Source of the DNA: Tenrec ecaudatus
Lineage: Eukaryota > Chordata > Mammalia > Afrosoricida > Tenrecidae
NCBI RefSeq assembly: GCF_050624435.1
Contig: NC_134546.1
Location: 11,555,001 to 11,619,000, forward strand
Reading direction: 5' to 3'
Length of the DNA stretch: 64,000 nucleotides
The first letter of the stretch is position 1, and the number at the start of each line of letters is the position of its first letter. The notes below the pieces were generated by a model that was not told where the DNA came from, made no database searches, and saw only the letters and a list, made by a program, of their open reading frames with translations. Position numbers and translations under genes: made by a program. Shown here piece by piece: positions 1 through 10,979 of this stretch.

Positions 1-299
1 TAAGAAAACCCACTTCTCAGGACCAGGCATCTGGGCCATCAAGGTGAGATCCACGAATAGGCACATTGTTTCTTGGAATTTGGTCCAACGTGTTTCCAGA
101 GATGCCTCTTTGAGAGTCATGATGTCCATTTTGAAGGAAAAGCAACAATGACTGAAGTCAGTCAACCTCCCAATCTGATGGAACTCATTGGTGCAACTCA
201 GGAGAAGCCAGTAACTTTCTTGTTTCCCTTAAAGTCCCTACCTTAGATTCAAAAACGTGTTCAGTTCTTACACCACGGAGGTTGGATGCACACCCGAAA
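1..299. other. unassigned sequence
   Basis: No repeat or gene recognised. It runs directly into the L1 3' region that follows and may be an upstream, more diverged part of the same LINE. Confidence 0.3.
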
Positions 300-434
300 C
301 GATTGCTCTAAGATCTCCTGAAACGTTAAACCAAAACTAGCTCCCAAAGTCTTCTTAAAACCAACAGCAACTTAGCTTAAGAATGTCTGCTCTACAGATG
401 ACAGCGTTTAAGAACCACTGATATGGGACCAAAT
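300..434 (+). repeat. afrotherian L1 3' region, left part
   Basis: The segment around 'agtcttcttaaaacc' and 'atatgggaccaaat' matches the 3' end of a lineage-specific L1 also seen at 6470-7130 (+), 24490-24930 (-) and 39190-39745 (+). It is broken at 434 by an ERV and resumes at 2579. Confidence 0.6.
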
Positions 435-1678
435 TGTGGGAGAAGCTACCCCCCCCCCAACTAATCACGAGTTCCATAGGCTCAATTGTATGGTAAAGAT
501 ATACAGATTAGAGTCATAGAGAATAATAGAGATAGGAGAGAGAGTAAAATGAAAGAGTCAGACACATTTCATGGTAGTATGCTCACCTCCTGGACAGCCA
601 TGATCTCAACAGCCAGGTCCGGGCACAGCGCGGGCAGAGAGGGCAGGAGAGAGATTTATTACTAACCAAGGCTTATATATCTTTTGGGGTGTGTGCAAGC
701 CCCCTAATGACAGGTAAAGACATACATCACAGGAAGGAGTTTTACTATAGGCAATACATTAATGAGAGGGGGATGCTTTAGGGGTATACAGGCAACAGGA
801 AGGGGAGGGATTGGGGGTACATGTGACAAGATGGGCAGATCCTAGATTCAGGATGGCAGCCTAACTTTGGATGTCACTGAGCAGGTTTGACCACTTCTCT
901 GGCTGTTCATGGAAATAATTACCATGTTTCGCCGAAAATAAGACACTGTCTTATATTTATTTGTCCTCAAGAAGACACACGGTGGCTTATTTTCGGGGAT
1001 GTCTTATTTTTATTAAGTATGGTACAACAATCTACATTGGTTCAAAGAGAGTTAAGTCCTCTTCTTCTGGAACATGGACCCAGTGCTGAGTTAAACGGCA
1101 GCCACAGCTTTCCTTCTGCCTCCTGAGGACACAGAGGACCTAAAGCAGAGCGTCCTGCTCCTCGCTTCACTGAGGAGACTTTGACTCTCACTGTCCACGT
1201 CTCCCTCGGCGCCTCAGCTTGCAGCATGGACAGAACGACCGGGACGACAGAGGGAGCTGACCTTGTGGATGGGGCTGCTCGCACCTCTCCGGTCCCCTCC
1301 AAGATGGCAGCTGTCACGATGGGGCCGATGAGAAGGGCTGCCCGTCTTCTAACCGCTCCGCACCTGTGTGCTACAGAGCCACGCCTCATCACGATGTCCT
1401 ATTTTCAGGGGATGGCTTACATTGAGCAAATGCTTAGAGATCCTGCTATGGCTTATTTTATGGGTATGTCTTATTTTCGGGGAAACACGGTACTATCCTT
1501 ATCACTAGGGTATGGACCCCACCTACAGTGCACCAGACCGTAGTCTGATGGCTGAATGCCTTCAGGGGAAATATCTCTTAAGCATCTGACCTCCCACCAT
1601 GTGCTGGCAAACAGCCTCTAATGTTTGGCATATCTTTGGGGGAGACAGGGCAGGGAAACGGTCTTTTTATATCCCACA
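435..1678 (-). mobile_element. ERV LTR, class II-like, carrying a MITE
   Basis: The LTR runs from 'tgtgggag' to 'tatcccaca' (TG...CA ends). Read on the minus strand it has a TATA box ('gatatataagc', plus positions 672-682) and an AATAAA (655-660). A second copy of the same LTR lies at 61670-62415 on the plus strand; shared stretches include 'gtgagcat' followed by 'ctaccatgaaatgtgtctga'. Without the MITE at 922-1490 the LTR is about 673 bp. A purine run just outside 1678 on the minus strand fits a polypurine tract, making this the 3' LTR of a minus-strand provirus. The class II label is inferred from the 6-bp duplication at the other copy. Confidence 0.65.
922..1490. mobile_element. mariner-type MITE with 24-bp inverted repeats
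   Basis: The termini are CCATGTTTCGCCGAAAATAA... and the inverse of CCGTGTTTCCCCGAAAATAA..., 22 of 24 bases identical in inverted orientation. The element is flanked by TA on both sides (920-921 and 1491-1492), the target duplication of Tc1/mariner elements. LTR sequence continues on both sides, so it is a clean insertion. Sub-terminal copies of a gatgtcttatttt-like motif occur near both ends; the core (1080-1400) is GC-rich and has no transposase. Family name not certain. Confidence 0.75.
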
Positions 1679-2578
1679 ATTCCACCTTTTGCTTTATATA
1701 TAAAATTCAAAAAAGCCACAGGGCAAAGTGGTTATTTTTTGTACATTGAAAACTGTCAAGGCAAATTTAATGGCAAAATTAATACAGCCAAGCCCCAAAT
1801 TCCGGCTTATGGCAAAAATTTTCAATTAAGTCCCCTATGCCCATCTGCTATGGGAAGAAGGTATGAGAGGAATTGGGTGCCGCGGTGGGAAGAAATAGAG
1901 CAAATAGGAATGTCTGCTTCCATAGGGAGACAGAATCAACATGGGCTCACTTGAAGGCAGCCCAGCTTTAAGGTAGCATCTGTGAAAATGATGAATTACT
2001 GCAGGAAAATGTACTTGGACTCTATCTCCAATACCAGAGTGGTGGCCTTCCTACCGTGGAATGCTAGCCTTCCAGATTCCCTCTGGACCAGTCAGGGAAT
2101 AAGTCCCTGTCATACTTCCCCCAGTGTTAGTTTCCCGCGTTTCCCCCTTCTGTATTACGTTAAAGATTTAATAGTGTCGTGGAAGCAACATGGTCTCTCT
2201 TGCTATCTCTTAGCTGCCTATAGAAGCGGCACAAGACTGCGAGCATCAATGATAAACAACACAGTCGTACCGGAACGTAAACTATGAGAAATGCTTTGAA
2301 CCCAAGCACGTGGGTCCAAACCTCCTATCCTATGCACCAATTGTCTAATCATCTCAGAGCCAGGGTGCACCTTGAGACCTTTTAGCAACTCAAAGGGGAA
2401 GGTGCTGTGAATTCCTTGTGGATGTATCAAATCAGGCTGTGTGTTAATAACTCTAATAGAATAAGACGTTCTAAATTCTAAATCCCCTTCCTCTGCAATC
2501 CCTCTTTCTACCCTTGAGAGTAAAGGTGCTTCTCCAGACTTTGCTTGTTTGCTTCTATTTCCTGTGCTATATCCCACA
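1679..2578 (-). mobile_element. ERV internal remnant plus start of 5' LTR
   Basis: This lies between the 3' LTR and the resumed L1. The high-coordinate end reads TGTGGGATATA on the minus strand, identical to the first 11 bases of the LTR, after which the sequence diverges. The provirus therefore seems to keep only the outer tip of its 5' LTR before about 890 bp of internal sequence. The internal part has one open minus-strand stretch (about 2218-2578) that I cannot assign, possibly env-derived by position, and otherwise many stops. Flanks CAAAT (430-434) and CAAAC (2579-2583) look like a duplicated target. Confidence 0.5.
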
Positions 2579-2835
2579 CAAACTGACAGCATCAACTATA
2601 TAGACAGAAACCTTGGGAGGCATGAGGTTATGTTGGGGGTGGAGTGGGGGGAGGAGCAATTTGGAAAAGGATAGAGAGAATATTTGCATGACTTGAAAAT
2701 AGTAATCAATGTCAGTTGATGCTGTCTATGAAACTGATTTGGTAGATTGGTAATTGGAAGAAATCAAGTGTTGTGTATGCTATTCAAGTTAAGAATTGGG
2801 AAAAGGAACAGCTATCTGTAGAATAAAGAGCAATC
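2579..2835 (+). repeat. afrotherian L1 3' region, right part
   Basis: Resumes the L1 tail cut at 434: 'gacagcatcaact' then 'aggttatgttgggg' and 'taatcaatgtcagttgatgc' match the same family's 3' end. Confidence 0.6.
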
Positions 2836-3009
2836 AATATTTTACACTTACACACAAAAAGGGTTTTTTGTCTAGTTACTTCCATCCCTCACCCCTATAC
2901 CGAACCAGGTTGGGAGGGGGTTGGGGAGGAAGGGAGCATAGGTGAGGGATAATCTGGGCTTATGAAACTAGGCAACAGGAGCTAGAAGTGCTTCCAGCCC
3001 CTTCTAGTT
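2836..3009. other. unassigned spacer
   Basis: G-rich run around 2910-2930; no repeat recognised. Confidence 0.3.
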
Positions 3010-3325
3010 CCTTGGACTGGTTTTGAACTCTAGTCTTGGAAGAAGTGCAGTCCAAGTGCTCCTTAGAAGCAGGATGGTGAGACTTCGGCTTCCGTACTGT
3101 GGACACATTGTCAGGAAGACCAGTCTCTGGAGAAGGGTGTCATGTCTGGTACAGTGGAGGGTCAGTGAAAAAGAGGAGATGGACTGAGACAGCGGCTGCA
3201 ACCTTGGGCTCAGGCGCAGGGACAATGGTGAGGCTGGCGCTGGACGGGGCAGTTCTTCGTCCTACTATACATAGGGTTGCTGTGGGTTGGCACCAACTCG
3301 ATGACACCTCACAGCAGCAGTGAAA
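3010..3325 (+). mobile_element. RTE (BovB-like) LINE 3' end
   Basis: Contains the RTE 3' signature blocks 'gaagtgcagtccaagtgctc', 'ggacacattgtcaggaagac' and the terminal 'gttggcaccaactcgatgac' tail. 5'-truncated; no coding capacity. Confidence 0.8.
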
Positions 3326-3544
3326 GAAGGAGACATGGCCTAGGGGGCTGGAGAAGATGAGGGGAGGGCCGCAGAGTGGGCACCAGCGAGGCCCGCCTTT
3401 GGTTGCTCCCAGTGGTAACACAGGTCATTATTGGGGAAAGAGGCTGGGGTCTCTGTAAGAATTAAGTAATTCATAGAAGCCAGTAGATGGCAAGTTACAC
3501 ACAAGTGGGTATCTTTAACCCCTGTCATGTTACCCTCTGAGTGC

Positions 3545-3662
3545 AGAGTTGTTACCTGTATTTCCATTTCACAGATGGGGCGGTGGGCTCACAGAGGCGG
3601 AGGGAACTGTTGGGGCTACCTAGCTCAAGAAGCAGAGCTGGCAGGGTGATCTAAGTCTATCC
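3545..3662 (-). repeat. MIR fragment
   Basis: 'catttcacagatggggcggt' and 'gaagcagagctggcagggtg' match the MIR core read on the minus strand. Confidence 0.5.
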
Positions 3663-3677
3663 AGCCTGCCTGTGAGG

Positions 3678-3862
3678 AGTCCCACTGGTATAGTGGCTTC
3701 ACTTTGGGCTGCTAACTACAAGGTCAGCGCTTAAAACCACCAGCCACTCCTCAGGAGAAAGACCAGGCTTTCTACTCTCATGCAGAATGACAGTCTCAGA
3801 AACCTGCAGAGGCAGTTCCACCCTGCTAGGAGATGAATCAACCCGGTGGCATTGAGTCTGGT
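3678..3862 (+). mobile_element. AfroSINE
   Basis: Head 'gtcccactggtatagtgg', middle 'aaccaccagccactcc', 'cagtctcagaaacctg' and tail 'ggtggcattgagtctggttc'. Confidence 0.8.
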
Positions 3863-4507
3863 TCTGAATGTCTGTCTATGCTCTTACCCGCTGGGCTCCA
3901 CTCTTTCCTACTACAGAAAGTGAGGATGGGTTCGGCACGACATCCTCCTAATGCAGCTGCTTCCATTATAACGATGAGCGACTCCAACCTACGCATTAAT
4001 TATTACTTGATAAAACACTGCTAAAAATGCTGCCATGTTTATGCATAAGCTTGTCACTTGGTCACATAATGCTGTAGGGAAATTTAAGTTTGTTGTATTT
4101 TTATGAATTCACATATTTAACACAAGTATGTGTCTTTCTTTTTGATTCTACTATTTTAAAAGGCTCAGTACAAAAGTGGGGCTCAATGGCCCAGACCATT
4201 TTCAGCCACAAGGAAGGTGCCCTCCAAAGTAATTCTGAAAAATTAAAGAGTACATATATCTATTTCATATCTGAAATACAGATGTTTCATACACTAAAAA
4301 CCGTTATAATTCCTTCATACATTCTTTCATCGGACCTCTCTTGAAGCAAGTTTACATTTTTGTCTCTACACAATCTATTTCATTACCAATTCCCTATCCT
4401 GTTATAACTTAAATATTCCAAGTATTTAACAGCACAAAGTGACTCTAGACGCCTTTGGAGAGCTTTCTTTTGCATTTAGCACACGTCTCTGGTTGCCAGA
4501 AGGAACC
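3863..4507. other. unassigned sequence
   Basis: AT-rich; no gene or repeat recognised. Possible single-copy DNA. Confidence 0.3.
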
Positions 4508-4707
4508 CTGGGGCACTGTGGGTTGGGTGCTGGGTGAAGGATTGGGCTGGACACTGCAAAGTGGGTGGTTCAAACCCACGAGCCTCTCCACAGGGGAAAG
4601 GCAAGGCAGTCAGCTCCTGTAAATATCTACAATCTCAGAAACTCTGAGGAGGGCGCTCTCCTCTGTCCTAGAGTGCTGCTAGGAGTTGGAACCAACTCTC
4701 TGAGCGC
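4508..4707 (+). mobile_element. AfroSINE, diverged
   Basis: 'tggttcaaacccacgagcct' and 'aatctcagaaactctg' blocks followed by 'gctgctaggagttggaacc'. Confidence 0.7.
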
Positions 4708-4894
4708 AGAGCAGAGTAGGGACTCAGTACCCATTTGTTGAATAGTGAGTGTGTCGAGGGTTACCCAGAACTGCTGAAGGGAATGTTTTAGGTGCACATT
4801 GAATGGAACCATAAAGTCCATCTAGTCCTTTGGGAGCAACTGGGACTGCCTTTGTTCCTCTCTCTCACCTCTCCATCATTCACAGTGGCTCTCT

Positions 4895-5075
4895 AAAACC
4901 CCAATGGAACTCACTGCAGCTCATATAGATCTTACAGGACAGAGCGGAACTGACCCTGTGGGTTTCCTGGGAAGGTGTAGCTTTAGGAGGGTCGAGAGCG
5001 TCATTGTTCTCCTTCAGAGAGGCTGGTGGTTTTGAACTGCTGACCTTGTGGTTAGCGGCACACAGGGAAACACAC
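4895..5075 (-). mobile_element. AfroSINE
   Basis: Minus-strand copy: 'gtgggtttcctgggaaggtg' then 'ttgaactgctgaccttgtgg' and 'ttagcggcac'. Confidence 0.75.
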
Positions 5076-5711
5076 TGCATCAAGTGTGAATCCAGCTCTG
5101 CGTCTCTTTTCCTTCTGCCCTTCTGCCCGAGGCCTGGTCTGTCGTTTGATGCAGACAACTGTGAGCCTGGTCTGAGTGGCCCTGGAGAGGCGGCGGCCTG
5201 CTGAAATGCTGCCATCTTGCAGTTAGAAGCCCGGTCTGTGGTGACCTGCCCACTTTGGATCCAAGCAATATCCTTCCTGGGCGCTCCCTACAAAAGTCCT
5301 GAAGAGAGAGCCGTGGAGGAAAGCTGTCCGTTTCTGCCAAGAGGGACTGCTAGGAAGGGTAGACACCATGGCTACCGTGGTCCCTACCTTGCTCCTGAAG
5401 GGTCAGTCTTGCCTGGGAGCTTGTTAGAAACACAGACCAGGCCTTCCTGCACAGCAGCCAACGCAGGATCTGCAACAGAACACAATTGCAGGCGCTGTGT
5501 AGGCACATGCGAGTCTGTCAAGGGCTGCTTGTAACACTATCCTTGAAGCACTCCTGCCAGACACGTTGTTAACCACACACATGTCCACACATGTCACTCT
5601 ACCTCGGGAGTACTCTGCGTGGGCTCTTATGTTGCCTCTGATTCTATTTTCATTTTTCTTATTTAAAAATCTCAAGAGCTTCTATTTGTTGGCCAACTGT
5701 GGTTATTCTTA
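5076..5711. other. unassigned sequence
   Basis: No repeat assigned. Open frames here are short and overlap on both strands; no coding evidence. Confidence 0.3.
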
Positions 5712-5822
5712 GATGCCTCAGGGCTGGTCCTGACTCATAACAGCCCCCACGCTCAACAGAACAAAAGAGCCCCAGTCCCCTGGCAGTTTCCCGTCAATGT
5801 GCTGCCGCAACCATCTTTGAGT
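5712..5822 (-). mobile_element. RTE 3' end, short
   Basis: 'ggtcctgactcataacagcc' and 'gctcaacagaacaaaagag' are the complement of the RTE tail; only about 110 bp survive. Confidence 0.55.
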
Positions 5823-5830
5823 ATCAGCAC

Positions 5831-5860
5831 AAAAAAAAAAAAAAGAGAGAGAGAGAGAGA
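5831..5860. repeat. A-run plus (GA)n microsatellite
   Basis: Fourteen A followed by an eight-unit GA run. Confidence 0.95.
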
Positions 5861-6199
5861 AGTGCCTGTGTGCGCTATTAATGATACTGTTCAATAATCT
5901 CCACACTCTGTTAGATCACATGTCTTTGGCATGGCCAGGTAGCTGTCTCCTAGGTAGCACTCCCTATGGGCCATGATATGTGTGTCCCCTTCTGCTAGGG
6001 GATGAAAATGAGGTTAGAAATGACATGTTATGTGCCCAAGGTTAGTAACTGTGAAGCCAAAATGGCTTGATAATTCCGCCTTAAGAATTTCTTGTTAGAC
6101 TCAAGGGATGAGTCCTTTCAAAAAGCATGGGTATGTAAAACCAATTTTGGAAAAAATAACAAAGAAAAATAAGGGGCCAGTTTAAAAGCTTCAGAAAAC
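5861..6199. other. unassigned sequence
   Basis: Nothing recognised. Confidence 0.3.
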
Positions 6200-7130
6200 C
6201 CCCAAAGCTTCAGCCACTGACATCCCGTATGCCCAAGGACAGAGCCCGGAATGCTGATGGCTGAATCACCTGAGAAGCTTTAAGGGAGCTCTGGCGGGTC
6301 TATGGGGTCAGTGTTTGGCTGCTAACAGAAAGTCTGGCCACCAAACCAGCCACCTGAAGGAGAAAGATGAGGCTGGCTACTCCCTGAAGACCAACATTCT
6401 CAGAAATCCTATGGAGCATCACTATAAGTTGGCATGGACTTGATGGCAGTGGCTTTTTGGACAGTGAAGCTTTTAAACAATACCACTGCTGGGTAGTGCC
6501 TGAGGTCTTCAGCGCTTGCCAGTGGCCACCCAAGTTTCAATCACGCATCTCTAATCAGCTGGAGCAACAGAGCAAGAAGGGCATTACAAACACAGGTCAG
6601 AAAAAGACATGCTCTACAGGCCCCCATGAGGCCAAGAGAAATGGATGGTGGCTGTCCGTTATTGCTAACATCTTGATCAAGGGCTCAATAGAGACATAGA
6701 TCGCGATTAAAAGGGAAGAAATTATAGAACAGAACTTCAAATTCTTATCGGAAACCAGACTTACCAGAGAACCCCCTGAATCTATTGTATAGAAACAGCT
6801 TTTAGACCTTGAACTACCCAGGAAGTCACCTTCAAGCTAAATCACAGTTTGACTCAGTAAGTAATGTCTGCTTTGGGCCACGTACTCTTTTCAGAAACAA
6901 TCTATGTAAGATCCAATGGACAACAGTACCTCTGAAGCACAGAAGGGAACTTTAAGGAATTGAGAGACTAAGTCAATGTTGGCAACACAATACAGGCAGA
7001 GATCATGAGAATTTTGACACGCGTGAAGTGGGTAACTATTTTATGTGAACTGTTTACATGTAAAAATTGTTGAATGGGTGTGTTGTATATATTTTATGCA
7101 ACAGTGGAATAATTTTTAAAAAATCATCAC
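6200..7130 (+). repeat. afrotherian L1 3' region
   Basis: The clear part is 6466-7130: 'agtgcctgaggtcttcagcg', 'cagaacttcaaattcttatc', 'ttgttgaatgggtgtgttgt' and an A-rich end. It is the same family as 300-434 and 39190-39745. An AfroSINE sits inside (6285-6465). Confidence 0.6.
6285..6465 (+). mobile_element. AfroSINE inside L1 tail
   Basis: 'gagctctggcgggtctatgg' head-like start, 'agaaatcctatggagcatca' and 'gcatggacttgatggcagtg' tail. Confidence 0.75.
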
Positions 7131-8099
7131 GTATCTCCATCTCCAGATATACTGAAAGAATTTACCTGGCGCAGGGGCAAAGACTCTTTTTTTTTTTAAG
7201 TTCCACAGTTGACCCTCACGAGGAGCTCAGGCTCAGAAATGGCTCCTCCCACAACAGTCTCCTGTTCTGCTGGGTTCCATAATGCATTGCAAGGACCATA
7301 TAGCACTCACCGACAACACTCACAATTATGGGGATGATCAGGGAAGTTCATAGGTTACCACGTGCCAGGAACAGAGAACACGAATTTTAGTTTTAATCAC
7401 ACTAACACCTCTTCTCAGCTGGCAGCCAAGACGCTCTCTGGTCCGCAGCCTCAGCCATGGGGTCTCTTGGACCTCTGCCTCTCTGAGCCAGGGAGCTCCC
7501 CATTGCTCTGCCTCACAGTCTCATAGTTCTGCACGGCTTCCAGCTTCGGTCTCATGGTTTGTCTGCCTTGGCCTCGGTCTCAGTCTGGTTCCTTTGCTCT
7601 GTCCCACGGTCTCGGGGCTGTAATCTCTGTGCGTCTGGTCTTAGCCTCTGCCATGTCAGACAGCAATCTTGACCATGCTCCACTCATAGCTCCTCTTCCT
7701 TGGGAGCTCTCGCTCTTCCTGCTTCAGAGCTCTGTCTGCGATAGCTAGGGCCTGGCAACTTAAACTGACCAGCCCTCTCTCTAATTGTTTCACAAAACCT
7801 ATGTGCACGGTTCCACCCAATCATTTGCTAGCGCTTACAGAGACTTGGATAGAAGCGCCATGCTGAGAGATTTCACTTCACCACAGAGATCATGTCACAA
7901 CAAGACCCGTGGAAACAAGGCCACCAGGCCCCAGCAGAAGGCCTGTGTCTAAGAACAGCTCTACTGGTGGCTTTTTAGCGGCTTCCTAGCACCACAGCTT
8001 TCCATTCTGCTGGATTACTGGAATGACTTTCTTTTATTGGACTTTTCACAAACATCGTGTGTAATTAAGGTTCCTTTTGTGCTGTGGATTGGCAGGAAA
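7131..8099. other. unassigned, possible old LTR at 7200-7905
   Basis: 7200-7905 alternates pyrimidine-rich clauses built on 'ggtctc' and 'cagtctca' words and ends near 'cacccaatcatttgctagc'. The composition recalls an antisense LTR, but no boundary, target duplication or second copy was found here. No gene seen. Confidence 0.25.
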
Positions 8100-8720
8100 G
8101 CACACAAGTGTAGAGCATGAACATGGAGGACAGCGATGGTATGATGGAAATCGCATCAGCTGGTGACTAATCGCCTCCACCCTGCCAGATAGCTGATGTC
8201 CCTCTGGGGCAGTCCGCCATGACGGCCGTCCTCGTCAGCTGATGACGTTGTGGTGTCTCTAAGGTTATTAAAGGTTTGAAGAGAAGGTGACGGTCATTTC
8301 AAACTCTGAACGTCAACCGAGAGGTGGACAGCATGTGATGGGGCTCCAAACACCCCTGGCAAATCGCTCTGGAGACCATTAGGTTGAGTGAAGCTAGTCA
8401 ACCGCAAAAAGACACATGGTGTGAGACCCCTGTGGCGGAAGGAAAAATCAAGATGAGGTTTTCATGCCGAAAGAAACAGACTTTAATGGTTACCAGGGAC
8501 TGGGGGGAAGAGGACGCAATCAGCTAAAGGGGAGGCAGGCGTGAACTTGGGTGACTACTGCCCTCCACGAGCGAGAAGAGGAGAAAACTCTATGGTGACC
8601 AGGAGAACACGGCGAGCTATGGGGAGGTTTGCTGAGTTGTTTCAATTGTTGAATGAAAACTTGATGATCTGAAATATACCCCTCCCCCTACTTAATTCAC
8701 AATGAAAAGTAAAATAAAAC
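8100..8720 (+). repeat. L1 3' end, diverged
   Basis: 'gttgagtgaagctagtcaac', 'taatggttaccagggactgg' and the end 'cctacttaattcacaatgaa' are LINE-1 3' features; the end matches 21840-22085. Confidence 0.5.
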
Positions 8721-9660
8721 AAATTATTGAAGAATTAAAAGTATATTTTCCAAATGCGTTCCTTCCCGCGTTAATTCTTATAGAGAAATGATTATTTTCC
8801 TCCTAAGTCTAATTATGCTATCTTTCTCATTTTATGTAACTTTAAACAAAACAAAGCATAAAATCTATTTATAGCAACAATTTTAGTTCAAATTTATTTT
8901 TTGGTCTATAAATGGAAGAAAACATAACTATTAAACAGATAAATTCTGTTATTTTTGCTGTTGATTTTAATTTGAATATTAAACAGATAATATTTTTTAA
9001 GTATCAGTGAATACTATGCTAGAAAGAATACAGAAGATGATTATGTAGAACTATTATTTATTGAAAGTAGAACCCAGTAAATAATAGCTAGGGACATATA
9101 TTGATTAGTATTACAAAATAAATGTCCAGCCTGAGCATTGTGTATAAATGACAAAAGTAATTATTTTATTTTTATTAGAATGAATATTATGTATGTTTAT
9201 ATTAATTTGTACATTTTATGGATAATTTTTAAAGTCGGTGACTGGCACCTTAGATACTGTTACATTTTAATTAATGTCCATGATAGACTTTACCGTTAAA
9301 ATATGTCTAAAAATAGACAATCTATTTTTTAAAGTTTTTCTTCAGGGAAATAGGAAAACTTCATATCATAATAATTAAAACATATGGTGGTAAAATTTTG
9401 CTGCACTCTTGGGGTAGGGTCTGTGTGTGTCAGAACCTTTTGATATTTAAATTATAATAAATGCTTATTAATATTCTTAGTAAAGTTTGTAACTATGGAG
9501 CATTTGTTCTTGGAACTCATTTTTCTTCTCTGACTTGATGAGATGGAAATTGATTATTAAAGAAAATGCTCCTAGAGAAATTCCATTATCTTCTCATTTC
9601 AATTTTCTGTGAACTTATTGACACCCGCTTTGCTTTTACTCATGGAACCGAGTCAGGCCT
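8721..9660. other. AT-rich repeat-poor stretch
   Basis: About 940 bp with no AfroSINE, L1, RTE or LTR signature in an otherwise repeat-packed window. It contains many TAATTA-like words and no open frame of note. It may be single-copy noncoding DNA. Confidence 0.4.
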
Positions 9661-9939
9661 GAGTGCTTGAGTCAGGAATGTAAACAAGTGAAACAAAACC
9701 TATTCATTTCCGTCCATGGGTTCTGGGAAAGATGGCAGATTAAACACAGGAATCTACTTTTGCCAATTAAAACAAATGTAGTGGATTTTTTTTTAAGACA
9801 TAAACCAACAAGGACAGAGAGAATGGGTGACGAGGCAGCAGCAAAACGGCAGTGGTAGCTGAGAAGCAGATAGGAAGACTAAATGCATTTAGCAGAATGG
9901 AAAAGATAAAGGCAAACAGTAGAGGAAGTAGCGACATCA
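9661..9939. other. unassigned, possibly upstream part of the following retroposon
   Basis: A-rich; no clear match. Confidence 0.3.
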
Positions 9940-10296
9940 TGTGGGTAGGGGAATGGGGTGTCAGGGGGAGAAGGAGATAGGGGGAACCCATCACAAGACT
10001 GGATATATAACCCCCACCCCAATGGGGACAGATAACAGAACTGTACATGAAGGGAGACAATGGACAGTGTAAGACACGAAATAACGACAACAATATATAA
10101 TTGATCAAGGATTCATGAGGGTGGGGGGCTGTGGGAGGGAGGGGGGAAAAGAGGAGCTGATACCAAGGGCTCAAGTAGCAAGACCATGTTTTGGAAATGT
10201 TGATGGAAACATATGTACAAGTGTGCTTAATACAATTGAATGATGGATTGTTTCAAGATTTGTAAGAGCCCCCAATAAAATGATTAATTAAAAAAG
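9940..10296 (+). mobile_element. L1-type retroposon 3' end (family D)
   Basis: Shares 'tgatcaaggattcatgaggg', 'gaggagctgataccaagggc' and the end 'agagcccccaataaaatgat' plus A-tail with copies at 14100, 18690, 40358, 60060 and 62548. 5' truncated. Confidence 0.7.
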
Positions 10297-10539
10297 AGAG
10301 AAAGAAAGAAAATCTAAAGGTAATGAGATTGATGGTCCCTTAGCTAAATTTCCTAGCCAGACCTGCTAGGGATATCCTTGGCCTGTAAGGTCCACACATG
10401 TATCTAAAGCGTCAAGTGAGATTTTCCAGCTCCCCACATACCACTCCCACCTAAGAGCAAACACTGAGGATTACCAAACTCCCAGGGAAACCTCTAAAGT
10501 CACAGATGTGGACCAGGATAAAGCAAACAGGAGAAAGAA

Positions 10540-10965
10540 AGAAAAAAAAAAGCAACTTGGGGAAAACAGAGAACACAAAAAGCAATCATCAGTCATGAAA
10601 GAACAGGAGACTCTTCAAAAATATAATTCAGAGACTGGTCCAGGAAATCCAAATTGCAAAAACAGAGCTTAACCATTCAGTAGAAGGTTTGAAAAACGAA
10701 GATGAAGGAATCTTCTAGAAAGCAGGTTAAAAAAAGACATAGGGAGAGAAACTAGGAGAGAGCAGAGAGAACATTAGGGGGCCAGCCCATTATTACGAGA
10801 ATTTCATAAGGAGAAAATCAAAGGGAGGAAATTGTCAGAGAAATAATCAAAATTTCCTAGAATTGAAAGAAATTGAAAAGGTTCACCAAATACTCAACAT
10901 AATAACTGAGCGTAGACTAACAGCAGTGGATGCTACTGTGAAATACGAGCGCACTGAGCAAAAGA
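10540..10965 (+). repeat. possible L1 ORF1-region relic
   Basis: A-rich with 'aagaacaggagactcttcaa' and 'aggaggaaattgtcagagaa'-like phrases typical of the L1/HAL1 ORF1 3' half; no intact frame. Confidence 0.35.
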
Positions 10966-10979
10966 AGACTCTAAAGCCT

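Noticed and set aside
400-425. 'aagaaccactgatatggg' as a SPIN end
   Set aside because: It lacks the rest of the SPIN terminus and fits the L1 3' region, where the same wording recurs.
1042-1543. Opposed open frames of 116 and 120 codons
   Set aside because: Both lie in the GC-rich core of the MITE and have no domain.
2218-2595. 125-codon open frame on minus as an ERV gene
   Set aside because: Its ATG lies in the flanking L1, not the ERV, and no env or other retroviral motif could be confirmed; kept only as part of the ERV remnant.
9767-10174. 135-codon open frame on minus
   Set aside because: Largely antisense to a family D retroposon 3' end; low-complexity S/P/L composition.
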